A stretch of DNA of 64,000 bases, taken from positions 889,822 through 953,821 of the forward strand of contig NMRA01000100.1 in NCBI GenBank assembly GCA_002633005.1. Reading direction: 5' to 3'. A model generated the notes under the pieces. The model made no database searches and was not told the DNA's origin. It saw only the letters and a list, made by a program, of their open reading frames with translations. The stretch is from Phoronis australis. Taxonomy: Eukaryota; Phoronida; Phoronidae. Below, one piece after another: positions 23,296 to 35,200 of this stretch (its first letter is position 1; each line of letters starts with the position of its first letter). Position numbers and translations under genes: made by a program.

Positions 23296-24960
23296 GCATC
23301 AGTTGTTTCCAAGCCCAGACACCACATCTATTTCAACTAAAGAACAATTGGAGACCAATCTCATGACGATAAGTAGTCTAGATCACAGGTTATTTGTGTG
23401 ACAGAGGGCTCGTTTATAGCGGGCGAAAGCTCGTTTCGTGATAACACTTAATCTAACAATAAACCGTTCACTAAATCTGCGTTCAGTTTCAAATAATTTG
23501 TCACGACGGAAATTAATTGTTGGAATGCGCATGCTCGACCGACGCGCCTTGCGTAGTTTACGATAACCTTCCACTAAAAAAGTTTTGTCAGTGATAGAAT
23601 ATCGACGCATTGTTTTTGCTTTCAGAAAAAAGGACATTTTTCGATCGGCAGTCATCGAAAATCCTTGGACGCGACTCCATGGCCGCAAGCCTGCTTGCTT
23701 TATGCAAGCCATTGTTAGTGTGCAACTGAACCCGGTAGCAGACATCTCAGTCGTAGGCCAGGTAAAATCAATGTGGTCACCGACACATTTTGAAATTTTC
23801 ACAATCCAACTTGAGTTTTTGGGGTCGTTTGCGCTTTACATCTGATAGACCTTGCTTCTCGGTCAAGTTGCACGTCGTGTTGAAAAACACTATGACGACC
23901 AAACACAAATCGCCTTCGCCTACTGCAACTCCAAATGAATTCCAAGAACGTGGCTTAAGCCACCACTGGAATGAAATTGTTAGAACACGAAAGTGTTTTG
24001 TGTGTCTTTTTTCCATTGTAAGTACGTTTCAATAAATGAATCTTGAACTGAGAACACGTCAATATGTGCCGTTTTTGTAAAGAATGAGACAAGTTTCGCG
24101 CTTCAGATGCAATATACTGTCTTGCAACTTCTTAGTTGCTAGCGACATTCGTCGCCGCCAGTCAACTTCATGCAATCTAAAATGGTGTCAATTTTCTGAC
24201 TGCATTCTTCCTTTTATGGAAACTTACTGATTTACTAACCGTTGAGATGTTCGTTTTTGCATTTTGAAAAGTCTGTATAGAATACACGAAACGCCATATA
24301 CTTGTTATTTTGTTACTTATCTGAGCCGTCATATAACCAGAGTCTTACAACTTGTACAAGGTAAGTGATGGTAACTATTGGGTTATTATGTCGAGATTCG
24401 TGATATGAAACCCGATTTCAACTAAGGCGGGGCCGAGGGGTTCTTTTCGAACTTTCCCCTACCCTCTTGTTGTCGCCTTCAAAATTGTGACCCAATTGTA
24501 TTTTCTCAGGACTTTTGACCCCGACATAAGGTTCTATGCCTGAAATAAATTAGCGAGCATAAGGTTTGAAAAAGGACACATGATTATTTTTGCTCAAAAA
24601 GTGCACTTAGAGCGAGTCCCCATAGATGAGGTGATTTAAGGTGTCCCTGAGCTGAAAGCCCTCGGGTAATTGCGTTGTCACCGATCGGAAGATCATATTT
24701 ATCTTTCCAATCATTAGTTTTATATGCTAATAATTGCTATTGGCAGAGAAGTTAACCTATATATGCGGCGACCGTGGAATGCTTTATTTTTTGAATTACA
24801 GTGCCCTAGTTCTATTTATAAACCTTACAAAAGTTGTACAAATCACGACAGCGGAACAACTTTATGATAAAACAGTCGGGTAAATGATATCTTTATAAGA
24901 TATTAATAACGAAGTGAATTATTTACGATGCTATTTTGCATGCCGTAAAACAGGACTCTC
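23296..24960. other. Interval with one long minus-strand frame
   Basis: The minus strand is open for 139 codons at 23,383-23,802. The second half is Arg/Lys-rich (RKLRKARRSS, RRFSERFIVR). No family is recognised and there are no clear splice sites, so it may be chance or a transposon piece. The rest is non-coding. Confidence 0.3.
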
Positions 24961-24982
24961 TGTATGAAGTTTATTATCATTT

Positions 24983-25096
24983 AATGGTAAGAGCGAAGCA
25001 TGTGCGATTTTTATCACTTCGTATGCAATAAAAACTGAGTTCGTTGTAAACATTTTATTATAATGGTAAGAACGAAGCACGTGCGATTTTTATCAG
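24983..25096. repeat. Local direct duplication of about 35 bp
   Basis: ATGGTAAGAGCGAAGCATGT and the following GCGATTTTTATCA recur about 79 bases downstream with two substitutions. This is a simple local duplication. Confidence 0.7.
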
Positions 25097-25099
25097 ATT

Positions 25100-28067
25100 G
25101 TAAAATGGGAAGTACATTTTACAAATGCCCAAAATGAATGTTAAATGGGTTTAACCTAAATTAAATACACATTCAGGACGCCATGTACATGAAATTGGAA
25201 TTCGGGGTTTTTACCGATGACAGTATACTACAATTTCATTGTTTCATATGTCCGGCCTGAGTTTCGAGGTAAAGATTTTCGTTAAAATGAACCTTTGCCA
25301 TGTCACTTGAGATATTTTGTGCTCATAGTTTTGTAAAATGGTAATGTCGCATTGGGCTTCAGTGTTGCAGGTAACCATACACCATATTACGTAACCTCTG
25401 TCGAGTTTTTATTGTTACTTTGTGACGTACTGAAGAGAATGACCCGGTACTGGATTACACAACGACGTTTGAATCTCGTCGTGTGTACCCACAAAGCTGT
25501 AAAATCCGTCAAGCACTTCTTTGGAATTTCAAAGGTTATTTATTGGCACCTTGCTTTTTCAAGTCTTTCCCAACTGTATTCGATCTTGCAATGCCAGCAA
25601 AGTCTTATTGCCTTGCTTTGGGCTGCAACTCTGACGGCAAAAAGTTGGATAAATTTAAAGAAAAGCGTCCGCGGAAGCTATAACTTCCGACACGATTCTT
25701 AGCATCAGCCAGACAACGCATTTTCCTGTCTCCAAAACAAATAAGATTTCTTTCCGGGACCGTCGTATTGCCGGTTTGTTTTGGAACCCCTTTATGTTCC
25801 ACGTTCAGACCGGGTCTTTGGCGGTGCTACGCAAAACCGATCGTTGATCCAAATTTTCAGTGCGGAAATTGAATTCATGACTGTGACATACCTTACTGTA
25901 AAGGTAGGTTTTGAGTTGGTGGGAATACGATTGCATGTCAATACGGGAAAAATGATGCTCGATAGATCTAAGTGTCTAATTAACCCTCCTAAACTAGTGC
26001 GGGTGCAAGCTCTGCCCTACACACGTGTCCGCATGGTAAATTTCAAGAACTACTGAGAGAAACAAACAAGTTAAGTTTATTAAAAAATTCGTGGATTGTC
26101 CCAGTAGAATGTATCGCTGACACTGCCTCACCCATGGCAGTGTGACGCGCAATATCGCAAAATGGTGGAGTGATAAACTTCGAGAAGAACATTGAGAGTA
26201 CAGACATTTATTTGAAGATATGAAACATAAAACAATAAGAATACGTATCTAACTCTAATATATTCATCTCAAAAATTTGTTTTGGCATGACCGCAATAGC
26301 TTCTACCATTAAACGGAATTTTAATTTTTTACGGAAGATCACAGAGTATGGCGCTGAAAAATTTTGGGAAGGGTGCCGAATCTTATTAAAATTGATGGTA
26401 CCTTACGCTTTGTTACTTGCCGATGTCTTCCGTTATCTCTTTGGAGATTGAAATTTATGTTATCCAGCTATGGAAAGGTTTGGGACATATTTACGTGGTT
26501 GAGTAACATGGTTTACAATTCCCATTATGTGTTGTGAGTAAGGAGCACTCCTTAATAACACAGATCCTACTTTAGCACGTACAAAATTCATCTCAAACCT
26601 TTCCATTACACCCTAAAATAATTTTCTTTCTCAAACTTCTCATACGTTTTGACACGGTTCCCAATTCTTCCAAAATTGCGCTGCCATATCACTTAGTCGT
26701 GTAGCAATGCGTTATTTGACTAACTTAACACGTAACAGTGAATCAGCTTGTTTAAGCATGTTTAACCTACATGTATAATAACACGTACAGTACATGATAA
26801 CTTAATTAATTTATTATTATTTTACGTTATAGGTGTACAAATTACAAAAATTAGAAAAATGAATTACAATTATAGAAGAATAGAGAATAGTATATAGTGC
26901 TCGGATCCGTCCGCACATCTGGAATTGACTCCTGTACTGGTCCCATCCCAAAGTGTCGACCATCTGCGTATGACGTCAGCTCTCGTCTCGCGGTGTTCCT
27001 CGTTATACATCCAGGGATTTCCAAACGACGGTCTCACAATAATTATGTTTAAAGCTCGTGTTTATCAGAAACGGAGTTGCCATGATTTTGAACATGGTCA
27101 TAGCAATTTTAATATCAACTCAAGAAATAACTGTTATTGGCTTTGTAAACATATGTTCACAGTTTCAATCACGCACGCACGAGCAAACTTCCAGTTCTTA
27201 CGCTCATAAAAACGTTTGCGATCACGCACTCACATCCACTCACACGCCTTCAGACACAAACACTTTCCAAACACTTCAGTCGATCCTTATGACATACAAA
27301 CATTCTGAGAGATTGAAAACCTGAGCTATGTGCATCCACAGCTCTACGATCTGAATTTGTTTGCATTTCCAAATCATTCAACCTTAAAGCGACATTTGTA
27401 AATTACTTTGCATTTCGCTCTAAAGTGACATTATCAGCGAAAAGGGTGATTCTTGGAGATCAATCTCTGCGCGGAATGAAGCCTGCAACCTCAGCGGTCG
27501 CAGTAAACGCTCAGCCGGCGGCTCTAGTCCAGTTCAGTGGCAAAGTATTTTAAGGGTTTTTAACTGATGATAGGCGATTCTTTGTTACAAAGTCACAAAA
27601 ACACAAGAGAGGTTGTTATTTGATAGCTTTGATGAAACCAAAAAAATTGAAGAAGTTTATCTCATCGAATAATAATGCCGCCAAAAACCGATAATTTCCC
27701 TTAAGTTTTGATTGCCTTTGCCGTTCACATACAGTTTGATTACAGACTTACTCACCAGCCGTATCCTCCTGTGAAAAAGATTAAAAAGACAACTATTATA
27801 ATATATTTAACATGAGTCATAATTACTTTTGACTATTCAACAACTCGCAACCTCTGCTTCAAATTCGAAATAATTTTTATTGTACTTCTCTCCCTTTGGC
27901 CTCCTTAACTCGTCCCCCTCCCTCTCTCCCTCCTGTCTTACCCTCTCCGTCCCTCCTTAGCNCCTCACTTTCCTCGTAAACGACTTTGTGGAAATACGTA
28001 CTATTGGATAACTCAAACACTTATTTACAGTCATGTCATCCTGTAGAAAGTCATCATAAAAACTTAC
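25100..28067. other. Non-coding interval with low-complexity patches
   Basis: No supported gene. There is an ACGCAC/ACTCAC-rich patch near 27,165-27,260 and a pyrimidine-rich tract at 27,887-27,970. The tract contains a single N at 27,962, which may be a contig join. A possible 13-nt micro-exon of the lectin-like gene lies at 27,756-27,768 on the minus strand, between a TTTTTCACAG acceptor and a GTGAGT donor. Confidence 0.4.
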
Positions 28068-28188
28068 TGTCTGGCAAACATAGTTATCGTCGTCTGTACA
28101 ATCTTCATCTGTGGTGTCCTCCTGTAGGACGGACAAGGAATAACATTTCGTGTCGCCAGCTTTTTTGTCAACCCATGCAGTGGGAGCT
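28068..28188 (-). CDS. Lectin-like gene, C-terminal half of the domain
   Basis: The acceptor is GTTTTCAG and the donor ACA|GTAAGT. One base completes the split codon, then 40 codons read APTAWVDKKAGDTKCYSLSV, LQEDTTDEDC and DDNYVCQT. It ends in phase 0. The three cysteines match the closing disulfides of the fold. The frame also stays open past the donor as far as the N at 27,962. Confidence 0.65.
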
Positions 28189-30064
28189 CTGAAAACAAGC
28201 GAATTTCTAGGTTATGAACAGTTTTGACAGCACTCGTTCATATTAAAAGACAAACAACTTTGTACTTTTCATAACTATTTCTCTTTACAAATATGTAACT
28301 TAAAAGTCGATGTTCGGGGCCATAGAGAATGCACTATATGAATTTTCAAACCCAACTAAAATCCGAGGGAGCTGTCTCTGTCGTTTTTGAAGTGACGTAG
28401 CTTTATGTAAAATGTCCGCAAAAGCATATCGATGACGATTTCAAGGTATCTAAACTACACGGTCAACGGACTCATAAACACAGGTCACGGACGCATGAAC
28501 ACGACTCACGGACCTGCAAACACCGTCCACTGACTCACAAACACGGGAACGGACTCACAGAACACGATCCACGCACCCAAATACACGGGACACGGACTCA
28601 TCTTCACGAGGAAACACGGTTTACGGACCGTCAAACACGGGTCACCGACTCTTCCTGGGTCAGCTGACATCTCCATTTTGTCCGTGACCGTGTTTGGCGG
28701 TCCGTTAACCGTGTTTCCTCAGGAATATGAGTCCGTGTCCCGTGTATATGGGTGCGTGGATCGTGTTTTGCGAGTCCGTTCCCGTGTTTGTGAGTCAGTG
28801 GACGGTGTTTGCAGGTCCGTGAGTCGTGTTCATGCGTCCGTGACCTGTGTTTATGAGTCCGTTGACCGTGTAGTTTAGGTACCTTAACGATAGAAACGCT
28901 TAGTTTAATTCATCTGTACCCCATCATCCCAATAAATGTGAAACAATTAAATTGTTTCAATTTAAAAAGCTGCTAACGGTGCCCTGCAGCACTACGAAAG
29001 TATTGGCGATCGACCTTAAATCTCATGTTTTGTTTTTCTGTAGGGGTAATAGTAAACAAGTTCAGTGAAACGGTGCGCGGTGGCACATGTTAATTTTATT
29101 TGTTTATTTATTTATCGATCAAATATTACATACTACGCTTAACATTTAACACTTAGCTCAATATGGCATTATCGAAAAATCGAATAATTAATGTGCCGTT
29201 TTAAAATCATTGAGCAGCAAGTGAATGAATAATTGTCCCAGAAAAATTTCAGAAAATGAGAGAAAAACCCACGTGACTATTTGAGATGTTGAAATCCGCA
29301 TTCAAATCAGATAGTAACTTAGTATGGTAGAACATTTGGCCAAAATAGCTGTATATCTATGTTGACGCAGTTACTTGCCCTTTTTCAGAGCACCTCAGGT
29401 GTTTTTAGTTTCATTTTGAGTGAAATCAATAGATCCGACCCGTCTTCAAATTGACGGACAAGCTGTATAATAGTTCCGTAACTCCGTTGTTTGAGGTTAC
29501 GAAGATGGTGTGTTCACAGAAAACGTCGGTTACAGTATTATTTACTTAAGTTTGAAGAAGACTTAGTGTGTAATTCCTTACTTTATCGCTTTCATTGCAT
29601 CAAGAACGGCCGTCTTTGCTGCTGCGGGAATAGGGTTGGCAAGAAGTTTGGACCCTGTCACCAATCCGTTGCAATTGTCGTTGGCCTTGGCCCAGTCCAC
29701 CGCCATTTGTACCACCTTGTAACACATAGCTTTAGTGTCCACCGTCTTGGATAGCCAACCAGCAGGGCAACCTAGTGGAAACAATACATAAACAATAATG
29801 TATCAGACTCAACAGCAGGATGGAAGACAGTCGTTCATGGCGGTCAAAAGTCTCAATGGGGAGATATGTTTGCTTGTTTGTGCTCGATAACCCTTTTTAT
29901 TAACCCGGGGATATACATCATCTAGAATATGGTTTTACTGAGTAAATGTTCTTACTGCACGCCAGAATTATGATATCAAAATCTTACTGCCGTCGACGCC
30001 TCTAGCTGTCATTAACCACACGAGTCCTAGAGCGGAAAGGCTCCACAAAGTCAGTGCTGAATGC
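28068..30064 (-). CDS. Small secreted C-type-lectin-like gene (3 exons recognised)
   Basis: Three minus-strand exons, 30,064-29,988, 29,771-29,582 and 28,188-28,068, join in phase. The first encodes a signal-peptide-like segment, the second starts CPAGW and carries CYKV...W..AN..C, and the third ends with the C-terminal cysteines of the fold, CYSLSVL, DEDC and NYVCQT. The spacing of the first cysteines and the closing C....C..YVC suit a C-type lectin-like domain. The usual WIGL core and the EPN, QPD or WND calcium and sugar-binding motifs are not visible, so sugar binding cannot be assumed. An exon could be missing in the 1.4-kb intron. The start codon and the last exon are not settled. Confidence 0.62.
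28443..28885. repeat. Long inverted repeat built of about 21-bp tandem units, in the lectin-like intron
   Basis: The left arm 28,443-28,649 and right arm 28,680-28,885 are reverse complements with few mismatches, separated by a 30-base spacer. Each arm is itself an array of about nine imperfect units, on the right arm of the type GTGTTTGTGAGTCCGTTGACC. The outer edges pair (AAGGTATCTAAACTACACGG with CCGTGTAGTTTAGGTACCTT). Transcribed, it would form a hairpin of about 200 bp. Confidence 0.93.
29582..29771 (-). CDS. Lectin-like gene, N-terminal half of the domain
   Basis: The acceptor is TTCCACTAG and the donor AAA|GTAAGG. After a split Ser codon it reads CPAGWLSKTVD, MCYKVVQMAVDWAKANDNCN and GSKLLANP. 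It ends in phase 2. CP..W, CY and the W..A...C pattern are the standard opening of a C-type lectin-like domain. Confidence 0.65.
29988..30064 (-). CDS. Lectin-like gene, signal-peptide exon
   Basis: The acceptor is TTTTGTAG and the donor GTAAGA. The frame reads HSALTLWSLSALGLVWLMTA, then RGVDG: a hydrophobic stretch followed by small residues, typical of a signal peptide. The initiating ATG may be split across the upstream intron (the exon begins with G then CAT). The internal Met is an alternative start. Confidence 0.58.
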
Positions 30065-31225
30065 CTACAAAATATAACCAGGTTTGATTAATTTTAATTT
30101 TGCCACAGAGTCAATTATTGTAGTACAATGACAAGGAATATCTTGATATTCGAATATCTCCGTACCGTTGTGCCATTTTGTTTTTAAAATGACGACTAGC
30201 GGTCTCGGTGTGACGCGCTCGAACAGTGTGAAGCAAAGAGGAGGGACGTGGCTTTTTATATCACTTGTCACGACGTTAGATGCGTCAACGCTTCATTAAG
30301 GGGACATTTGCGCGCACTGATGGCGTCTTTTAAAAGTTTGGTCTCGGGTGAATTCAATTAACCCATTTTAAATTAACTTTGCAGATGTATAACAAAAAAA
30401 TTATTGTTCAGACAACCTCACAAAAAAAAACGTAAAAAATTGTCCTGCTGCCCAGGCACCGATTTTGTGCAGTGTTCGGGTCTGATTAAAAATGCAAAGC
30501 ATAGACAAACTGTGTTTTTCCAAACATGAAAACGCAAAGCAGTTTAAATTTTTTTCAACTGAACTGAAACCCGATATATGTTACGCACCAGCATTTAAAA
30601 CATGGTTTCGAAATACGACCACTTTGTTTGCCGAACAATAACATGCAGACATAATCGATGATTGATTCAGGAAATTGATTTACAGTCGCTTTTTACCATT
30701 CTTAGTGTTTTTGTACGGCTGCGGGTTTAACTGAGTTGTTTTGAACTGATTTTGAAGAAACATTTTCAAATGCTACGTAAAAATGGTAAACCATGTTTAT
30801 TCTCAGCCATGTAAAGTATGTCTCAAATTTTTCCATATCCTGATAAAAACGATTCCCTTCCCATAACAGGGATTCAATAAGGCATCGACAAGTAAAATGG
30901 TCGTCAAAAAGCGACCATTGTTGACTAAGTTCCACAGCCCTGTCAAAACTGGGGAACTGAATGTCAGTGGCAGCAAAGAGATCTCTTGAGTTCTTTTGAT
31001 TGTAGAATCCTCTTGCTTTCATGCAAATAAACTTTTTAGACAAGTTTGCCAGGAGTTCAGTCACAATACATATTTCACGTAAAAACATCATAAGAAATAG
31101 TACAAATAACTAAAAAAAGTTCTATTCATTAAAGCTGGGCTTACATACAAAGAAGTTAGGCTACATGATATTGTAACTAGAGCAAACTAGCAACGCTTCG
31201 TAAACTCCACCTGTCCGTGCATACA
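30065..31225. other. 5' flank of lectin-like gene, and an unidentified minus-strand frame
   Basis: Non-coding apart from a 129-codon minus-strand open frame at 30,702-31,091 (containing QFPSFDRAVELSQQW and YFTWLRINMVYHFYVA). I recognise no family and see no decisive splice sites. It is long for chance in this composition. Confidence 0.35.
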
Positions 31226-31540
31226 TTCAAAGTCTTAACAGCATAAACAAAATCCTCTTTGACTCCTACAAAAGACTGAACACAAGACCAGGACTGCGGC
31301 AAAGTAATTTATGCACTATACCATCTTCCCTCAGTCAAGCCTTCAGGAGATCTGTGATATCAACTTTCTTTCACAACTGGAATTCCTTACCATCCAAAAT
31401 AAAAGAAAGTCCTTCAATTATCACTCTCAAAAATAACTTTAAACTACATACCGCCACTCTAGACTTGCCAGTCTCGTTGACATTATTCCGACCTCTTCGA
31501 AACCATGAAATAACCCCACACAGATCTATATGCGCACTAT
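31226..31540 (+). mobile_element. Non-LTR retrotransposon (LINE) reverse-transcriptase C-terminus fragment
   Basis: The plus strand reads IQSLNSINKILFDSYKRL, then FRRSVISTFFHNWNSLPSKI and KESPSIITLKNNFKL. The pattern F..R....WNSLP..I..SPS...FK..L is the standard end of many LINE ORF2 proteins. No upstream catalytic domain remains, so this is a short fragment. Confidence 0.8.
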
Positions 31541-31826
31541 TCCTAACGACAAATTTAGACAAAATTTTAATAAGATTTTTCCTCTGTTGTCATGTGGAGA
31601 CACTCAGACATATGCTCATATTTTTCTTTGCTTGTGCGGTAAGCCGGGAGCACAGGGTACAGCTTTTCCAGACACTCGAACAATACCACAATGTTTACAA
31701 AAATATTCAGATTTTCCACGAATGTACAACAAAATCATTTTTTTCTAAGTGATTGTAAAGAACTTGACTAAATGAAAATAAGGTATTATGCGAAATAGTT
31801 TCAAAATTTCTTTTCAACATTAAATC

Positions 31827-31933
31827 TGTTGCAAGTAGTTCATCCCGTTCAATCCGCCATCTTCTTGATCACATCACGTGACCTAATGAATATAAGAAGA
31901 TGGCGGATTGAACGGGATGAACTACTTGCAACA
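31827..31933. repeat. Perfect 40-bp foldback (MITE-like)
   Basis: The arms 31,827-31,866 and 31,894-31,933 are exact reverse complements over 40 bases (starting TGTTGCAAGTAGTTCATCCC) around a 27-base spacer that contains CACGTG. The inner arm has AAGATGGCGG. I saw no clear target-site duplication. The perfect match suggests a recent insertion or gene conversion between the arms. Confidence 0.93.
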
Positions 31934-33149
31934 TATTCCACGCCTCACTGAATAAGATGGCACTTACACAATATTAAATCTCTTTGTTTGAGTCAATAAC
32001 ATCATATGTATGTGTTTATTTTCGAATCATCACTTTGACTGTAAAATCCCTTGTTGCGTATGAAAATGATTTATTTGTATTCGTAATCATATTTATATTT
32101 AAAACATATCATTGTAATCTTAACATCAGTTTATAAATTGATGTATTTGTGTATATTGTATATAGGTTTCTTTGTATTGTAGTGTTTAGCCCAGATACAA
32201 TGCCTCTTGGCGCTTTCTGGGTCTTAATATTTATTGTACTGACTATTTCATAATAAACATTGACAAAATATATTATAGTAGTTAATAGAAAATAAAAAAA
32301 CAGAGCAACGAACACCAAAATAATAATACATTAAAATTAAGAAAAAAGTAAAAAAAGAAAGAAAGAGGAAAAAGAGACCCCAGGAAGGAAAGTCATTGAT
32401 TCACTGTTAATACTATTTATTGTTAAATAGATAATAACAATTAAAGCTCTATTCTGATACATATCTAGAATTTACAAATTTTTTCAAGTATATCTTTCTA
32501 TAGAGCCGGAGTTAGCTCATTTCAGATTTTTTTGCCTGAGACGTGTTGTAGGGCGATAATGGTGCATAAAATATCATCTGGATTCAGACACTCGCTTATA
32601 AAATGACCACTTTCATTGCTTGACATAAATAGAAAATAATGACTTTTATATTTGAAGTGTAGTATGCCATTAACATCAAATGATCCTACAAATGATCTAT
32701 CAAAGTGGTTATTAAAACGATTGATATTTAAAAAGACATTATTTGCAAATTTAGTATTGTTGAAATTCAGTTCAGGTTAGGCCTAATGGGCACTGGATTT
32801 TTTTCATGGGGTGCGCAGTTTTGGATTCGCTTCAGTAAAGGGTACGTTTTTTTGTAAATGCATGGTTTTAACAAGATTGTATTCGTCCAGTTTTAACTTG
32901 AACTTTATTACTGTGCACGCTACCATTTGTTTCGACGAGCAAATATTCCACATCTCGGTAAAATCTTAACAGAAAATGAAGGACGCGAGTGGCTTCGAAC
33001 GACAAAAGTATGCTTTGAGACATAGCTATGCATCAAGCGTTTTCTAATAGTTTGCCTTAGTTCAAGTCTGTTGTAGCTGCGTGACTTTACGTCATGTTTT
33101 TACTTTTATTTTGAGGTAAAACATTTATTAATCCAACCAACCAGTACAT
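31934..33149. other. Non-coding, A-rich interval
   Basis: AT-rich sequence with a purine-rich stretch at 32,285-32,375. No gene or clear repeat seen. Confidence 0.4.
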
Positions 33150-33236
33150 AGTTGTACAGCAATATGAAATCTAGTTAAGTATATCAAACAGAAAGTTGTA
33201 CAGCAATATGAAATCTAGTCAAGTACATCAAACAGA
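33150..33236. repeat. 44-bp tandem duplication
   Basis: Two copies of a 44-bp unit beginning AGTTGTACAGCAATATGAAA, with two C/T differences. It abuts the 3' side of the neighbouring minus-strand LINE fragment and may belong to its tail. Confidence 0.88.
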
Positions 33237-33271
33237 TTAGAAACATTATCGAACCCTATGAAAGCTAGTTG

Positions 33272-33740
33272 CTAGGCAAAAAAGAAGACCCACCTTGCCT
33301 GGAATCTCTCAGGAGCCAATTTATAATTGTAAATAATGTTTTCCAGGTTGTGGTAATCACATACCTCCCGTAAAAATGACTGCAAATTGGGATTAGCCTT
33401 TTGCCTATATGAATGAAATTTCGCTAGGCAAAGAATTGAATTTACAACTTCCAATCTACAGACCGGATCTCCAAACATATTTAACTGCAGAGGGAGATCG
33501 CAGTGATTTATCATCCATGTTTTTAAACATCTCCAAAACTTCTGAACAAGTGAACATTCCCAACACAAATATAGAATTGTTTCTTCGTGTTGCTCACAGA
33601 AAGTACGCAAAAACAATTCGCTAACACATATTTTCTTTAAGTAAGAAGTTTATACCAATAAGTTTGTGGTTGATACGGAATTGAAACCATCTGAGTCTGA
33701 CATCAGAATTACAATGATAAATTACAGAATGAATTTTGAC
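33272..33740 (-). mobile_element. LINE reverse-transcriptase C-terminal fragment with zinc knuckle
   Basis: The minus strand reads RWFQFRINHKLIGINFLLK, then after one frameshift CEQHEETILYLCWEC and KFW..LKTW, then a stretch ending in SYRQKANPNLQSF. This is the RW...RI......FL, C..C..EET..HL...C, and final K.F.K..P.L..F pattern at the end of L1/L2-like ORF2 proteins. The frameshift shows it is dead. Confidence 0.85.
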
Positions 33741-35200
33741 TTTAAGTCATGTTGTAAGTATAAGTAGTTCAACCGCTGTCAGCTAATTATAAGAATTTCT
33801 ACCTGTTCAATTTTCCGCCCAAGTTCACCAAAATGCCAATACTCAAATTTTTAAAGAAGGAGTAAATAAACGAGCATGTTAGGTCAAGACGGGTGAAAGT
33901 CTTTTGGGCGAAAGTCTTAAAGAGGCCTGGAACGCGTTAAACAGACTAAATTGCAATATTGAAAGTGGTTATCTGCCAGTGAAACAGAACTCAACCTGCT
34001 CACCAGGTATTTTTAGGTTTTGTTCGTAAAGATTTTTAATTTCTGTTGATATTAAAGCATTTTCTTCATATTTCAAATTTCCAAAAAACGATCTGTCAAC
34101 TGCTCGCCATTTTTCTCACACAAGGCAAAGCACGTCTCCTTATTTAGTATGACAAAACATAGACATAGACATAGCAAATTTCCCCGAATGTGACTTTTGA
34201 CCTCAAGCGACTTCAAGCAACTGACTTTGAGCGCATGCGCACATTTATCATGTTGGAGGCAGATTTGAAACTCTGTGGTAACCACAGAGTTTTTCCTTCG
34301 TGAGTATTTCAAAAATCGTGAATTTTGTGATTTTTTTCTGAAAATTTCATCTCTGGGAAAAGTGAATTACTCTGTATTAGACGTTTCGAGATGATGCTTT
34401 CGTCAGGTATTGTTTAAAAGATATTTTTGAGATCTTTCGCTTTCCATGCTTCTTTAAAGGAAAATGCCACCAAAAACAACGTATTTTGTATCAATATAAA
34501 TCGAGTAGTTCCACTCGATAACAACAAGTTCAGTTCTTTAACCTGACACCAGACGGCAGACGGAGGTGCTGAAATTAATCAATGACGTCACAAGTTCTAA
34601 CACAGTCTGCTGAGCAGATCACAAGACGCTTACTGGTGTTAGCTTATCGCTTGAATTCATCGTTTTACACCAATAAATCATCAAAATTCGATGTAAAAAG
34701 CTCGTAAATATATTGAGCTTTTAAACAAATGAGCCGTTTTATTTCGCTATCACGGATTTATAGAAATTTTGAACGTACCGTAGCCTACAAAATGCGGTAG
34801 ATCAACTTACCAAGGTCGGTAGCGGGAAGTTTTGAGTCTTTTCGGTGATAAATTAGAAGTTCCCCTTGGCACAGAACCGCGTACAGGGAAAATGTGTACA
34901 GTAAAAATGGTTTGAATAATGCATATATATCTGATTAAAGATTCCCCTAGCATCTGACCATAGCAAATCGAGTTAAACAACAACTTTTTGTCAGCAAACA
35001 CTGAATTAGCATGCGCTCACACGGCTGCCTTCAAATTTTCATGAAGCCGGTAACGCAGTAAGATATTTATTCATATTTCACTTCTCAAAACATTTGCATT
35101 CACGAACACTCCTAAGGCATTACAAATTGTATCTGCTGAGACAGACTTTGACACTTTGTTTCAGTTTTATACAAACATTGGTTATTAAGGTGAAAACAAT
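33741..35200. other. Non-coding interval with one 12-bp palindrome
   Basis: AAACTCTGTGGT and its reverse complement face each other with a single base between them (34,268-34,292). The rest shows no gene. A frame at 34,073-34,312 is unconvincing. Confidence 0.4.

Noticed and set aside
23383-23802. A 139-codon minus-strand gene
   Set aside because: Long but with no recognised motif, a heavily basic second half, and no splice or start evidence. It is kept only as an interval note.
28678-28878. A small protein with seven-residue repeats on the plus strand
   Set aside because: The frame is a by-product of the 21-bp repeat units, which are a multiple of three. No splice sites or start context support it.
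28443-28885. CRISPR-like array, because of regularly spaced similar units
   Set aside because: The genome is eukaryotic, the units are contiguous with no unique spacers, and the array is inverted in its second half.
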